A stretch of DNA of 64,000 nt from Streblospio benedicti (taxonomy: Eukaryota; Annelida; Polychaeta; Spionida; Spionidae). Position numbers and translations under genes: made by a program. The number at the start of each line of letters is the position of its first letter. Position 1 is the stretch's first letter. The DNA is taken from the NCBI GenBank assembly GCA_019095985.1, contig CM032660.1, positions 9,491,501-9,555,500 of the forward strand, in the 5' to 3' direction. Shown in pieces: positions 9,413-21,219 of the stretch. Below the pieces are notes generated by a model that had not been told where the DNA came from, did not search any database, and worked only from the letters and a program-made list of their open reading frames with translations.

Positions 9413-12400
9413 GGGGGGGGGGTCCCTGAACTTTTGTTATCATGCTACGGTATTTTTTTTTCAAATATCTTCTTTTAGCAATGCAATGACTATAAAAAGG
9501 ACTTTTTCTTAAGCGGGTGGGTGGCGGGTCACTCAACTTTTAAAATGTTGATGGGGGGCCGGTTAACTTTTTCTTTGAGCCCCCAAAAATGGACGACCCC
9601 GGTATCATCATTTATGATCGATCTGTAAGATGAACATTGATCGTACATGTCAGAAAACGTTAGGAGACTAATTTTGGTCCACAGATTCTATCTGAGTATC
9701 AAAATGTCTATGGACGCATTGTAATAACCACACAACATTTTCTGTAGTTATAAAGTTGAGAAAATGAAGACGGGTCAAAAGAGCATAATATTGTGATCTT
9801 TAATGGTTTATATGTTAAGTATCTTTTTAACTTGCACATTGCTGACTAGTCTTTTGTGTTTTTACAAGTGAAATGGCACACATTACCTTCCAATCAGCTT
9901 CTTGTTATAATCGGAGTCTTTGTTCTTGAACCCTGCATAATCTCCATCAATACCTGACTGGTGTAATGCAGTCAATGTTTTGGTAGCATCAACAACAGAA
10001 ACGTTGAAAATGATTGCCATACCAACAAGGTAGTTATCTATAGCAGGACGACCCACCACCACATCTTTTATCTTCTCCCAGGGAAACGAATTATGAGCAA
10101 TAAAGAAATAGTCTTCCGCATCAGTTCTAAACAAAGGAAGGAATAAATCAGGTCATCATTCATTCACAAACATTATTTTCAAACAAAACAACTACGCTCA
10201 AAACCTCAATGACTCAATGACTGGACAAGTCTGCAAACCACAAGTGAATTATTACATGTTCAAAATTATCTTGAGATTTTAGGTTAATGTACAAAAGAAA
10301 AGAATATTTCAACGAGTTATACGATTGCTCTTGCAAACACAGAACATGATACCCAAGTGCTCATAATTACCTTCTCTTACTAGGTATTTTAGTACATGTA
10401 GTGTAATGATCTCATTTTAACAGCCGCGCGGCAGTAGAGAGTGTGGGTTTTGAACTGCCTCGCGGCAGGCTCAGCTAGCATCTGACGCGCGTCTCCCTGG
10501 CAGCGCTGTGGGTTTTGAACTTTTTGCCACTTATGGGATTGGTCTTGCAAAACATGTAAACATGATCGACAAGTGGTCATTTACGGTTTGTATACTATTG
10601 CCACACAATTGGGAATTGGCTTAAATAACAGTAAAAAGCTCAAAATACACAACACTATGACAGTAATGTCCACAATAATTAAACATTATGAACATGAAAA
10701 GGCCGGAGACACCTCGCAATATCATATGTATGAATGCACCTTTTGTTTTATGTAATGTTATACATATTCACATTGTTGTATAATCTACATACTCGTGTAG
10801 TAGGACACAATGTGTGTGTCTGAAGTGTTTGCAATTGATAGGCACTGGGGAAGGCATGCAAGGTATCTGAGAAACTACGGTAATACTCTCAATGTACATG
10901 TACACACATAACAAAAATGGAATCCAGAAAATATGGCATCATCGTTAATTATTGATTAAGTAGTTACAGTTGAAACCCATTTTACCAAATGAAAGATATT
11001 AGAGTTCTATAATATCTTTAATTCTACTCACCTGAATAGTTTCAATGGACTTGCCACTTTAGCGACTGTGTATGATTTATAAAGTTTCTTATTTTTGATG
11101 GCAAAATTTCTTCTTTGCCCTGAAAACAAACGCAAACATTAAATTTTGTTAAATCACTGTCATCTGATTTCATGAAATACCCTTCACATTGAGCCTTGCT
11201 TTGAAAAGTATGGCACCCCTAGTGTAGTAGCATTGCTACTTGTGTATCAGCATCTCATGTGGGATTGGCACTAAATAATTTCAATCAGGAGGTTTGTGGT
11301 CATCTATTCTTTAACTATTGGGACTGCAAGATATGCTGTTATTATGGAGGTGCTCTCATTGGGCTGCTGCTCCCTTTAATTATAATCAAAAGACTAAGAG
11401 CAGATCATCATTTTTGATCCTGCCATGGTAGTGTATACAGTATAGTATGCAAAATAACCAGTACCAACAACCAAAGCGTTTCCCAGTGTATCAAGCACTT
11501 CCGACACAGCGGTCAGGGTATCAACAAGGCCTTCATCAAACAGTATATCCCCATTACAGTAGCCATAGAATACTGAAGATGACACGTTCTTTGAAGCAGA
11601 GTACATCTCTTTGAGGAAAGGCACACCTGAAAGAATTCAAAATCTGTAAATAATGGATATATCTCAATAATGCATACAGTGCCATGTGTAAGTTTTTCTT
11701 TAAACTTTACAGAATCTCTAGAATACGATAGAACATCCTTTGAAAAACACACACTCTCTTCTCTGATGCTGACCTACTTTGTAGTATTTCCATCTCTTTA
11801 TATCACACCATATAGTGTATGAATATACGGAATTGAAATTATTGTACTTTATCTGGAATTTGACTTGCCATGTTCACTTTTGCGAGGAACAGGTAAAACC
11901 ATCCAACTAAGATTCTTCGCAAGGTCCACGAGCACAGGATCTGTGTTACTCACAAAGAGAATTGGTCTGAAACATGACATACATCTCATAAATGAGGTTG
12001 GGATATAGCATTGATGAAAATCCATTCACCAACATGTTTTGCCTAAATCACCAGTCACCAATACATTTCATTGTCTTTCACCAATCACTAGAAATTGTAA
12101 TTGAAAAAATTGCATGACATTTTCATCACATTTCACACACTTAAATACAGGCAATTCACCGTTCACGTTCAAGATTTAAGGCAAATCAGCAATCACAGCC
12201 TTTGTAATGAGCAGATCACCAGTCACCAATAATAGGTTCCATCACAATTCACGCACATAAATACAGGCAATTCACAATTCACGCGCACGATTCAAGGCAA
12301 ATCACCAATCACATTTTCACTATATGACGCCCTCATAAATAGCTATTTTGATGGCCAATTACTGTAGGACTCAGCATGAGCAAGTTCTACTTCACTTTGG

Positions 12401-13045
12401 TCACCTTTGAATGTATTAACACGTTTGAAAAATACAAGTATTGTGGTGTAAAAAAAGGAACATAAATGTGCTTATAGATGAAGGAAAGACTGCAGTTTTC
12501 TCTCCACTTGTCTCTATCATTTTTGCAATTTTGATTCTGATATAGTTAAATTAAATAATATTAATAATAAAAAAATAATATGCAAAACCTGATATGTGGA
12601 ATAAATTGTGCCCAGTTGAACAGGACATTTGTGTGGATTCCCTTTCGAGCATCTTGATTCTTGAAAGTAGTGAAAATTGTGAGGACTGGCGGATCACTGA
12701 AAAAGAACAGAAAACAAAGCTTCATCGCTAAGAAGAAATGGCTAGATTTCTGTTTGCTGTAAAATAATAATTGGAATTTGTACACAATTTGCACTGGATC
12801 ATATTATCAAATGTGTTTTGGGTCTCAGCTAGCAATTTCAATTACTATTCAAACTGTACTAGTTACTATACTTACTTTGTTTTAGTGATCTTCCGAAACA
12901 AATCCCAATGAGAGCCGTTCTTTGGCGAATATAATGCATGACGCCAAGGTGTCGGAGGAATGATTAACACCATCTTCAGCATCAGGATAAACATTGCAAT
13001 CCATGCACCATAAACACTCATACATGATTTGAGATTGTAGCGCAT
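9129..13045 (-). CDS. type II membrane glycosyltransferase-like protein, complete seven-exon gene
   Basis: Seven exons join in phase to 331 codons plus stop: 13045-12876, 12696-12589, 11966-11869, 11626-11465, 11119-11032, 10126-9887 and 9258-9129. Residues 10-30 form a signal anchor ('YGAWIAMFILMLKMV'), giving a short cytoplasmic tail and a lumenal domain. Family-like motifs follow in order: 'RPILFVSNTDPVLVDLA', 'SEHGVPFLKEMY', 'FYGYCNGDILFDEGLVDTL' (NGD could be the metal-site equivalent), 'VVGQRRNF', 'FPWEKIKDVVVGRPAIDNYL', 'ALHQSGIDGDYAGFK'. These resemble nucleotide-diphospho-sugar transferases of the GT-A type; acceptor and donor are unknown. Splice sites are GT-AG except the third exon's donor, GCAAGT. 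The C-terminus is basic (GRKKVSKRKT). A 3' splice site at 13072 suggests a 5'-UTR exon upstream. Confidence 0.85.
9353..9422. repeat. poly(T)/poly(G) tract
   Basis: A roughly 50-bp T run followed by a G run in a G-rich patch (9300-9600) that also carries 'GATACCGGGG' and its inverse 'CCCCGGTATC', about 300 bp apart. The pair could be the inverted ends of a small MITE (about 9293-9606) lying just 5' of the last exon of the membrane-protein gene. Confidence 0.5.
10127..11031. other. intron 5 of the membrane-protein gene, with repeats
   Basis: Intronic. The phrase 'TGTGGGTTTTGAACT' occurs twice (about 10441 and 10508), and a 'CTTGCAAAnACATG...CAAGTG.TCAT' phrase also occurs twice (about 10331 and 10545), flanking a GC-rich patch. 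No coding sequence. Confidence 0.45.
11867..11868 (-). other. GC-AG intron donor
   Basis: Exon 3 ends ...GAACATG and the intron opens GCAAGTC. Joining there to 11626 restores 'SEHGVPFLKEM' in frame. No GT donor nearby gives the right phase. Confidence 0.75.
12001..12330. repeat. 'CACCAATCACC' interspersed repeat, copy 1
   Basis: A roughly 320-bp repeat also present at 51548-51868. It is internally duplicated: a block running from 'CACATTTCACACACTTAAAT' through 'CAATTCAC...AAGATTTAAGGCAAATCACCAATCAC' appears twice. Lies in intron 2 of the membrane-protein gene. Unclassified. Confidence 0.7.
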
Positions 13046-13071
13046 TGTAATTAACCAGCTGTTGGTAACAC

Positions 13072-14526
13072 CTGTAAAAGATACAAAACGGGGTCAGAAC
13101 CAAGAACTTGATACCTCAAAATCAGTGTTGTGTGTGTGCGTGCGCGTGTGTGTATGTGTGAGTGCGTGCGTGCGTGGGTCTGTTAGGAGGGACGGTTTGA
13201 TCTTACCAATATATAAGTGCGAAAATTGGAAATATACCCAAGAATGTGTTGCAAACATATGTGGCCTTTATGTTAACACTGCCGAGAAAGCAAACTTATT
13301 GCAGGCCCGTCACAAACTAAAATAGTTTTCACGCCAAAAGTGAAAATTTTCAAATATGGCCATAATTGATGAAATAGATTTGGGCATTCTTTATCAATGT
13401 AAGGATTCTATATAAAGGGAAATAGAAACAATCTGAAAAAAGTGGTCATGCCATGGCCTTACCAGTCTGAGCGTGAGGCTCTGTGAATGTTGGCCAAGCT
13501 TACCAGATATCTAACAAGTGAGTGTGCTAAACATCCAACATAAAGGTGACACGAATGCGGTTGCAGTATGGCTTGTATCTAGTATTCATTTCATGACTAC
13601 TAATATACAAGATGATTGCAATAATGTAACAAACTATACAAAGCATTCAAATGGTTATTTGCCGTGTGGCAAGTAGATTTGCCCATCAACTTGCCCCACG
13701 TATTGCAAGTTACCCGTGGGGCTAATGGGCAAAACCCACAGCAACATACGGCAGCTGTACGGCAGATTTCTCGATTGCCTAGCGGGGCAATTGACACGAA
13801 CGAGCCGTACGGCGTCTTACAGCGTCGTACGCTGTCGTGTGGATCACTTTAGTGAACTATTCTATTGGGCAAAACCCATACTGACGGATTGGTATAAAAC
13901 ACGGGCTCTGTGTGTTATGAGTGCGTCGTCACTGGGAATAATTTAAACCACGATTACTGCGAGGTCCCGGTACTGCAGCTGCCTCCTTATGACCAGACCA
14001 TGACGTAGGGTGGCCATAGAAGAAGTTTGGCATGCCAAACTTCTTCTGCGGCCACCGTATTGCCTTGAAAGAAAACTACGCTTGCCGCACTCCACACTCA
14101 CGGATCGTCACTGCCATTATCCATACCCTGTGAGGGTGAGGCTGAGGGCCTGTCTACACATGCACATGTTTACGTTACAATCACATGCCATGTGGCATGA
14201 CTTACCTACAATATCAATGTGCAAACCCCAAAATGCAAGCTATGAGAAAGCTGATTCTTTTAAAATAATGGCATTTTGGTCGCAAACAGCTAGGTATGTA
14301 TATTAAAAATTATTTTATATGTTATAGTATTGATAGTATGTATGCAGCAAGTACTTTAGTAGGCTGCTTGTTTTATGGCATATATAGCTATTGACTTTAA
14401 TACAAATCAATATCTTTGGCATACTGATCTTTTCTATAAATCAATATATATTCCCTGCAAAGTCAATAAACTCGTCACCACTAAATACAAATTTTGTATA
14501 AAAAAAGGAAAAACATATCTTGTATT
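13072..14526. other. intergenic; GT-rich tract and palindrome
   Basis: A GT-rich microsatellite at about 13120-13185 is followed by a GC-richer stretch at 13660-14110, whose short open frames carry no recognised domain. A near-perfect palindrome sits at 14009-14056. No gene assigned. Confidence 0.4.
14009..14056. repeat. 48-bp near-perfect palindrome
   Basis: GGTGGCC-AT-AGAAGAAGTTTGGCATGCC mirrors AAACTTCTTCT-GC-GGCCACC, with only the AT/GC pair mismatched and no spacer at the GGCATGCC centre. Confidence 0.8.
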
Positions 14527-14870
14527 TATTTCTACAATCAATGTGTAGATGTAGCGTCTGTGGATACTTAACAATATCATTTCCCATCAATTATATGTAA
14601 TCTCTTCCATACTGTTTGAGAGTTTCTTTGAAAGGGCCTGCCTATGTAAGAAGTTATTGGACCACTCTGAGAGGCCACTATACATTGTACGGTTTTTATA
14701 TAAAGTGTACAAGTGTTCAATCCCCAATTGTCAGTGAAAATGTGATAGGTTTACACATTTTCTGACAAGATAATCCAGACAATCATATGATGTGTGATTT
14801 TTATGTTGCAATGAGCAGTGGCATATTCAGGATTTTGGAAAAGTGGGTGTGGGTGTGTTGGTGTGGGGTG
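14527..14870 (+). repeat. inverted repeat pair, left copy
   Basis: Some 345 bp recur in reverse orientation at about 17825-18170. Shared landmarks are 'CTACAATCAATGTGTAGATG', 'GAAAGGGCCTGCCTATGTAA', 'CCAATTGTCAGTGAAAATGT' and 'GATTTTGGAAAAGTGGGTGT'. Identity is high with few differences. Confidence 0.85.
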
Positions 14871-17035
14871 CATGGCTGGTGAGGCTGTGGGCAACGTGAA
14901 GTTGACCCTGGATTACTTCGCCGTAAGGCTAGCCCAGACCGTGATGGAACGTTCCTTGTTCAGCAGTATGTAGATCTTATGGACATAACTGTAGAATAAT
15001 AAGTTTGACATAATGTCTTCATATAAGACTAAAAAAGCCATGCCTGGCAACTATTCAAGATACTCCTTGCCTGATTTGTGGCAAAGGTAAAATTTAACTA
15101 AATCGGTGGCGGCCATCTCGGATTTTTCCAAACAATGAAAAGTGGCATAGTGTCAAACTATGAGAAAGTCATATATAGTTTATGTTCAGTCAAATTAAAA
15201 TGAGAAAAATGAATAAATCTTATGCAAAGAAATGATGAATGCCAACTATTTGAATTTTTCAGTCTAACGTCATTTAGGGGTGGGGCAGACGCATTTTCAT
15301 TCAACAGCCCACTGCATGAAAACAAATGAAGATAATTGAATTTTCTCTTCGCAAATACGAACTAGAGAATATGTAGATGTTTTTTGCCAAATAAAAACAA
15401 AATCAGACCATTACTTTTTAAATTAGGGTCCAAGCAAATAATGACTCATTTCAAGACCGAAGCGATTTTAGGTCTAAAATCGTGAAATCAAGCTGAATAT
15501 TTTCCATTACGTCATAATTCTAGGCACAAATCACTCATTTAATACTCAAGACAACTATTTAGAAGAAATTGATAACAGTTATGTTCATGCATTTGCATGT
15601 ATCACAGAAATAATCCGCCTTTATGCTAGATGGTCTTGAATTTTATGAACACTAAGGTTGGGATGTAAAAAGCTGCTGAACGAACCCCATGGGACATTAG
15701 GCGGCAATGTCAGCATCTAAATCTGTTTGAGGGATACCCTAAGGATTATAAAAAAGTAGGTTTCAACAACATATAAGGGGGGGTGCTCGTGGACCCTTTC
15801 GCGAACCCAACTATAGTGGGCCTGGAATGCTTTGCTTCAGGTCATCGATTGACATTTTCAATGTTTTTGGTGATGCCCTGTACGCCTCAAATAGGGAAGT
15901 TAGCATTTCCTCTGCATAGTCTAAGAACATAACATGTTATACTGTTAATCGTTTTGACTCCTGTTGTTGTAACATAAGCAATTGAGAGAAATGTTGGAAT
16001 ATAAAGATAAATAAAATCACCAAAAAGTGGCAGCTTCTTTCACTATTTGCACGATGATGCAAAACCGACTCCCACTTTGACAAGATCATTTCACCATTTC
16101 CATCTGTCAAATGAAATCAAAACTTTATTATACTCTTTTCATACAATATAGCATTGTAAATGATTATTGTACTAAAAGATCTCAAGTACAATTAGGCCAA
16201 AAATTAACAACAACCTTCAGTTGTGACAGCACACCAATAGATATGATTCACTATTGTAGCCTTCCAGTCTTTATGATCTCCATCCCCCTTCTTTTTGCTA
16301 GCTTGTTCAATTATTTTACCAATTGCTGAAGTGATATGAAAAAATGTCATTACGTGATAACATGTCTACAATACACCTTCTTGGCATTTTCTCTTCTGAA
16401 TCAAAGAGAAAAAAAAGTATCTAGATGAGTGACTGCGCAATTAAATAGACTTGTATATATGGATAGAATAGCATACCTCCACAGATTATTTCCATGGTAA
16501 CTATATTATGATTGAATGACTTATAGCTGAAATATCAGTAGATATCTATCTTCCCCGTTACTAAAAGTCTTATTGCCATTGTCAAATTCCTGTGGACTAG
16601 ATCTAGATTCTATAGTATAATTACGAACACAAAATGCTAATTATATGAAACATTGTCACAATTAGCTATGCTAGTATTACATCCCACTGTTGGACAGGAA
16701 GAATGTGTTCAAGTACCTAACTGGAACACAAAATTTGAACAAAACAAGTTAGAGGTTTACTTACCAATCACTGTGAAAAAGTAGTATGCTGCACTGTTTA
16801 CTTCAAGTTATGACGTCACAAATATGCAAATGAGACATGTGGGGCCACCTGGTGGTGTTTCAAATAAAAGCTAATTTATGGAGTAATTAGCAATGTGAAT
16901 TTTTTTTTTTCAAAAATTTTAAAATTCTATTTTAGTGTTTGTTTTCATCATAAGGTCAGTTTGGTTGACGCAATTTTTTTTTAGGCTCTGTGGCCATTTG
17001 GCCATAAGCCAGCCCCAGTTAGTAACAGAAGCTTT
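14871..17035. other. spacer between inverted repeats, no gene recognised
   Basis: AT-rich DNA. A 72-codon frame at 16111-16329 has no recognisable motif. I see no gene or known repeat. Confidence 0.4.
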
Positions 17036-17128
17036 AGCATGTGGTACTGTTTATTTATATTGGGGAATGTTTGATGACGTTCTGTTTTGTAATAGTTTGT
17101 TTATTTGATATTCTATTGTTATTTGATC

Positions 17129-17252
17129 ATGGATAATGAAGCAATTAGACATAGCTTGCAAAAGATTGGATATGAAGCTGTAAGACAACATCAGAAAGAA
17201 ATATTGGAAAATGTATTTCAAGGAAAGGATTGTCTTTTAGTTGCTCCAACCG
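17129..17252 (+). pseudogene. orphan first exon of a RecQ-like DNA helicase
   Basis: ATG at 17129 opens 'MDNEAIRHSLQKIGYEAVRQ', followed by HQKEILENVFQGKDCLLVAPTG, matching the RecQ N-terminus: 'FGY..FR..Q', then 'GKD.L.V.PTG', the start of Walker A. The frame meets a good donor (CCAACCG|GTAAAT, phase 1) exactly where Walker A would continue with GKS. No second exon with GKS..YQ is seen downstream before the inverted repeat and the assembly gap. The exon sits inside a repeat whose other copy (53.1 kb) lacks it. Either this is a stranded gene fragment, or the rest lies outside or in the gap. Confidence 0.6.
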
Positions 17253-17257
17253 GTAAA

Positions 17258-17570
17258 TATCAAGATTACATATTTAATATCTTGGCTGACCCTTACCTGA
17301 TCACCCATGCATACATGTTCTGCTGCTTCTGCAGCTGTTGCTAGTGAACACTCTGGTTTTAAAGGATATAACAGGGCAGGATGTCTGAGGCTGCACATTT
17401 AATATCAGTGGAATTCCTAGGGTTTTGTAAAAAGACCTTATATCTATTAGAGCTAGAGGCTGTCACAATTGCACTTGCTCTTTATTTTTTGCATTTAATA
17501 TATGGTTGACACGAAAGGTTTATGTAATAATAGAAATGAAAACTATTAGATATAAGGTCTTTTGAAAGAC
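17258..17570 (+). repeat. interspersed repeat with embedded MITE, copy 1
   Basis: Matches 53125-53425: 'TTGGCTGACCCTTACCTG', 'CTGCTGCTTCTGCAGCTG', 'CTCTGGTTTTAAAGG', 'GAATTCCTAGGGTTTTGTAA'. The flank at 17036-17090 also matches (53078-53117), so the helicase exon interrupts the alignment. Confidence 0.8.
17430..17563. mobile_element. MITE family 3, 134 bp
   Basis: The terminal inverted repeats AAAGACCTTATATCTATTAG and CTATTAGATATAAGGTCTTT bracket a non-coding core. A second copy is at 53303-53419. Confidence 0.75.
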
Positions 17571-17726
17571 TAACGTCCGGGAGATGCTAGGGTCTGCTTC
17601 GAAGCTGTCGTGGTCTGCTTATGCGTATGTTTTTGCATACTATCAGTACTTTGATTTAATATAAACATTGTGAAACAAGTGCGTATACCGGTATTCATCA
17701 TTATAATCGAAACACAACTCATCATA

Positions 17727-17887
17727 GGCAGATCCATGGAGGGGGGTGCGTGCAGGGGGCGTATGCCATCATTTTCATAGGGTTTTCATGAAATCCCTTA
17801 AGTGTGCCCCCCCCCCCATTTCCCTAAGTGTGACACCCCACACCCACACACCCACACCCACTTTTCCCAAATCCTGGATATGTCACT
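17727..17887. mobile_element. MITE family 2 copy (GGCAGATCC...CCTGGAT.TG)
   Basis: Opens GGCAGATCCATGG and closes near AAATCCTGGATATG, with the family's conserved inner 'CATGAAATCCCTTAAGTG' and C-rich run. Overlaps the edge of the right inverted repeat. Confidence 0.6.
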
Positions 17888-18170
17888 GCTCATTGTAACA
17901 TAGAAAGCACACATCATATGATTGTCTGGATTATCTTGTCAGAAAATGTGTAAACCTATCACATTTTCACTGACAATTGGGGATTGAAGACTTGTACACT
18001 TTATATAAAAACCGTACAATGTATAATGGCCTCTCAGAGTGGTCCAATAACTTCTTACATAGGCAGGCCCTTTCAAAGAAACTCTCAAACAGTATCTAAG
18101 AGATTAAACATAATTGATGGGAAATGATATTGTTAAGTATCCGCAGACGCTACATCTACACATTGATTGT
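17825..18170 (-). repeat. inverted repeat pair, right copy
   Basis: Reverse-oriented partner of 14527-14870. Confidence 0.85.
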
Positions 18171-18510
18171 AGAAAAAAACACAAGAAATGTTTTTCCCTT
18201 TTTTTCCAGTGTTTTATACACTGGCTTGTACCCAATTAATTGGGTCCGTCCGTCCGCCCGGTTCGTTACCCCTCTACAGGTCGCATTGTTTGAGCTAGGA
18301 TGCTCACATTTGGCATGTCGATTGGAAATGGTGACCACAAGAATCCTATTTCACATGGGCCCAAACGGCCCATATTTGGGCCCATTTGGGCCCATTATTA
18401 GGTCCACTTTACTAGTGAATCACATTCTTATTACTATTTGAATGCACCATTAAAATCAATATTCTATAACCACCAACTCCAGACACATCGGCTCCAAAAA
18501 ATGTATACAC
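18171..18510. other. unclassified sequence before the gap
   Basis: Contains 'TGGGCCCAAACGG...TTTGGGCCCATTTGGGCCCA' (about 18355-18395), a short GGGCCCA repeat. No gene seen. Confidence 0.4.
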
Positions 18511-18610
18511 NNNNNNNNNNNNNNNNNNNNNNNNNNNNNNNNNNNNNNNNNNNNNNNNNNNNNNNNNNNNNNNNNNNNNNNNNNNNNNNNNNNNNNNNNN
18601 NNNNNNNNNN
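18511..18610. other. assembly gap (100 N)
   Basis: Exactly 100 N, a conventional placeholder for a gap of unknown size. Confidence 0.99.
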
Positions 18611-18611
18611 T

Positions 18612-19102
18612 ATTCGATTAAATTACATGGTTTCAAAAAATATGTTATAAATGTATTATTGGTGATTTATCAGTTAAAAACCGTGTCCTAAAATTGTACT
18701 TTAAAATTTTTTTGTTCGTTTTGTGAGGTCCATATCGTTCTGCTTATTTATTTTTGCTATCTTAAATTAAATTCATAATGCACTATTTGAGAGGAGGAAT
18801 TTCTTTTTTTGTGTCTGCACTCAGTGGCAAGTTCATTTTGCTGATCAAAGATGCTAACTGTGGCTTATATATTATTATAAATTTTCCCTCAGATACAGGT
18901 TGCATTTGTTTGTTTCCATCCCCTATTGTTGCACCTTTTCTATTGTTCTCCATGTTATATTGTGTTGTATGCTATTGTCTTTTAGTGACCATATGTGAGG
19001 TGAGCGTTGTGGCATTTCTGTTATTTGTATTCTTAAAACTGGCTATGTGGTTTCTGTATCTTTCTTTGAAAGTGGTGGATGCTAATCCAATGTATGTTGC
19101 TT
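18612..19102 (-). mobile_element. PLE family B, 3' fragment (GIY-YIG end and 3' UTR)
   Basis: The reverse strand matches the C-terminal coding end and 3' UTR of the PLE at 25968-27490. The antisense of 18778-19100 reads the GIY-YIG start ('TYIGLAS') down to the 'CRHKKEIPP' C-terminus with damage, and the 3' UTR 'GATAAATCACCAATA' region follows. A third copy of this end is at 31880-32090. The match stops abruptly near 19102, where LINE sequence begins. Confidence 0.8.
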
Positions 19103-19109
19103 GTTTCAC

Positions 19110-20490
19110 AACTGACCTCAATTCCATAGGTAGTGCACCATTTTTTCATTCATTTTATTTTTTCATGACCTTCTTTTCTATCATCAATTTATAATAGTAT
19201 TTAGATTTCTTGTTACATTTACCTATATTCCTGTTTATTTGTTGGTCTTCAATGTCTAGTTCATTTTCATTTCCATATCGTATGTCTTTATATCTCTTCA
19301 GACAATCTTTTATGGAGTACATGGTACTCAAAAAAACATATTTTTATTAGAGATGTTGCCTAGTATGTCATTCTTAAATGTACCATCTCTATTTAATACA
19401 TTATGTAAATAGATATAACCAGATGATATAAAATCAGCATTGAAAAAGACATTTACCTCTACTCATGAATGCATTATTACCCCATATCATTTGGTTATAC
19501 AAATCACTCTTTGTTTCAATCTTAATTGTCTTTCTTGCTGTACAGTACCCTATAACTACTTGTTGATAGAATATGGGTAGTTTCTCTAATATTGGCATAT
19601 CATTTATGCTTGAAAATGACATATTTATGAGTTCATTTGTAAGTAAGTTAGTCAGAAGTGTCTTTTGGAATGTATGACCAAATCTCTTTGCTATTTAAAA
19701 TTTTTTTTCCAACCAACTGGCTTTTAAAGCCATAAAAAAGGTCTCAATATCAATCATTTGAAGGCCACCATAGCAATACTTGTTTATAAGTATTCTACGT
19801 TTGATTCTATCTCTTTTTCCCCCAAAGGAAATTGTAAAACATTTTGTTCACTGTCTTTATGATTCCCACTGGGATGGGTAAAACTGTAGCAGGAAAAACA
19901 ATTTTCGAACGATTATTGATTTTATGATTAATATTTTTCCTTCAATGGATAGATTACGTGTACGCCAACAGTCTATTAATTTCTGCATTTTTTCTAATTT
20001 TGATTCCCAATTCAGATGATAACACAAGTTATGGTCAAAACCAATATATATACCTAAATATCGTATTGGCTCTTTAGGCCAGTTTATCTTCGTATATGTA
20101 GGATTATTTTCTGCCAAATTTCCTATTAAAAGTCCTTCTGTTTTGTCTAAGTTGAGATTTAGCCCAGAACAACTAGAGAATTTTTTTTATTATTCTAAAA
20201 AGTGGTTCTATATAGGTTTCATTCTGTAAATAGATACATGTATCATCAGCATATTGGGTTATTTTAATTTCCTTATAAATATCATGTATACCATCATCTA
20301 GCCTTATGCCAGAAATTGAGTCATCATCTTTCACTGATATTGCCAAAAATTCAGTACATATTATGAAAATCAATGCTGAGATCGGGCATCCTTGTCGTAT
20401 GCCTCTTTCAATTTGAACTGCCTCTGACAGAAAACCATTAATCTTCAGAAATGCAACTGGTTGATTAAAGATTATTTCTATCCATCGACT
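19110..20490 (-). mobile_element. LINE (L1/Tx1-like) RT fragment
   Basis: Read on the minus strand from 20490: 'INGFLSEAVQIERGIRQGCP' (RT block), then 'FIICTEFLAISV', 'KITQYADDTCIYL' (catalytic YADD), 'RYLGIYIGFDH', 'CWRTRNLSIEGKILIIKSI' and, nearer 19600, 'LPIFYQQVVIGYC' and 'NQMIWGNNAF', the C-terminal RT region typical of L1/Tx1-type LINEs. Frames are interrupted between these blocks and the 5' end is missing: a dead, truncated copy cut on its upstream side by the LTR element. Confidence 0.8.
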
Positions 20491-20506
20491 CGACTATATG
20501 CATGTT

Positions 20507-21219
20507 ACGATTTTCCGCCGCCATCTTTTTTCTGCCAAACAATCGATTTTTATCACTTTGTCATTGATTAATTTATTTTTGGGGTCTCCAGAAGAGCGGA
20601 TTTTCTCTGCAATTACTTACCGTCATCAAAGACATTTCTTATTTTCGTCTTTCATTTTGAAATAATATACCCACGAGGTGCCAATTAAGTGAACTAAGCA
20701 AGTTTATTTTATCTACCAATTACATAATCGACCGTGACGTAAAGGGTCTAGTACTTATAATTAGAAGCACTATTCAGGGCGACTAGCGCATAACACAATG
20801 CGTTCGACGATACTTTGTCACGTCTACCCTTCAATAATGACGTTGATGAAAAAGAACAAAAACAAAAACATTGATGGGTTTAAATAAAATTTACACTTGA
20901 GGGTCTCCATGAAAAGGGAGTTTCTGTGTAATTACTAATGTCATCAATGATATTTGTCATATTCTCCTTTTATTTTGACATAAAATACTAAATGCAAATA
21001 TTAAACAATCTGTCAAGGTTTTTTTTGTTTATCTTTATTATAAAGCACCGTAAACAACGGTTCCTATCTTGGACTAGCCATTAAATTTAACAAAATACAA
21101 AAACAAACGACATATAGGTTCAAAATGGCGTACGTCGATATCACGTGATACAAATATACAAAAAACATCGTGGTTACAATGACCGCCGCTAGATGGAGCG
21201 AGCTGACGGTCTTAACATT
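20507..21219 (-). repeat. probable 3' LTR of the BEL/Pao fossil
   Basis: Begins TGTTACG and ends TTAACA on the + strand (TG...CA ends). The next bases, 'TTCCTCCCTTTAAT', are a polypurine tract on the element's strand. No second LTR is in the window for comparison, so its age cannot be judged from LTR divergence. Confidence 0.6.

Noticed and set aside
18778-19194. 138-codon hydrophobic + strand protein
   Set aside because: Antisense of the PLE-B GIY-YIG end.
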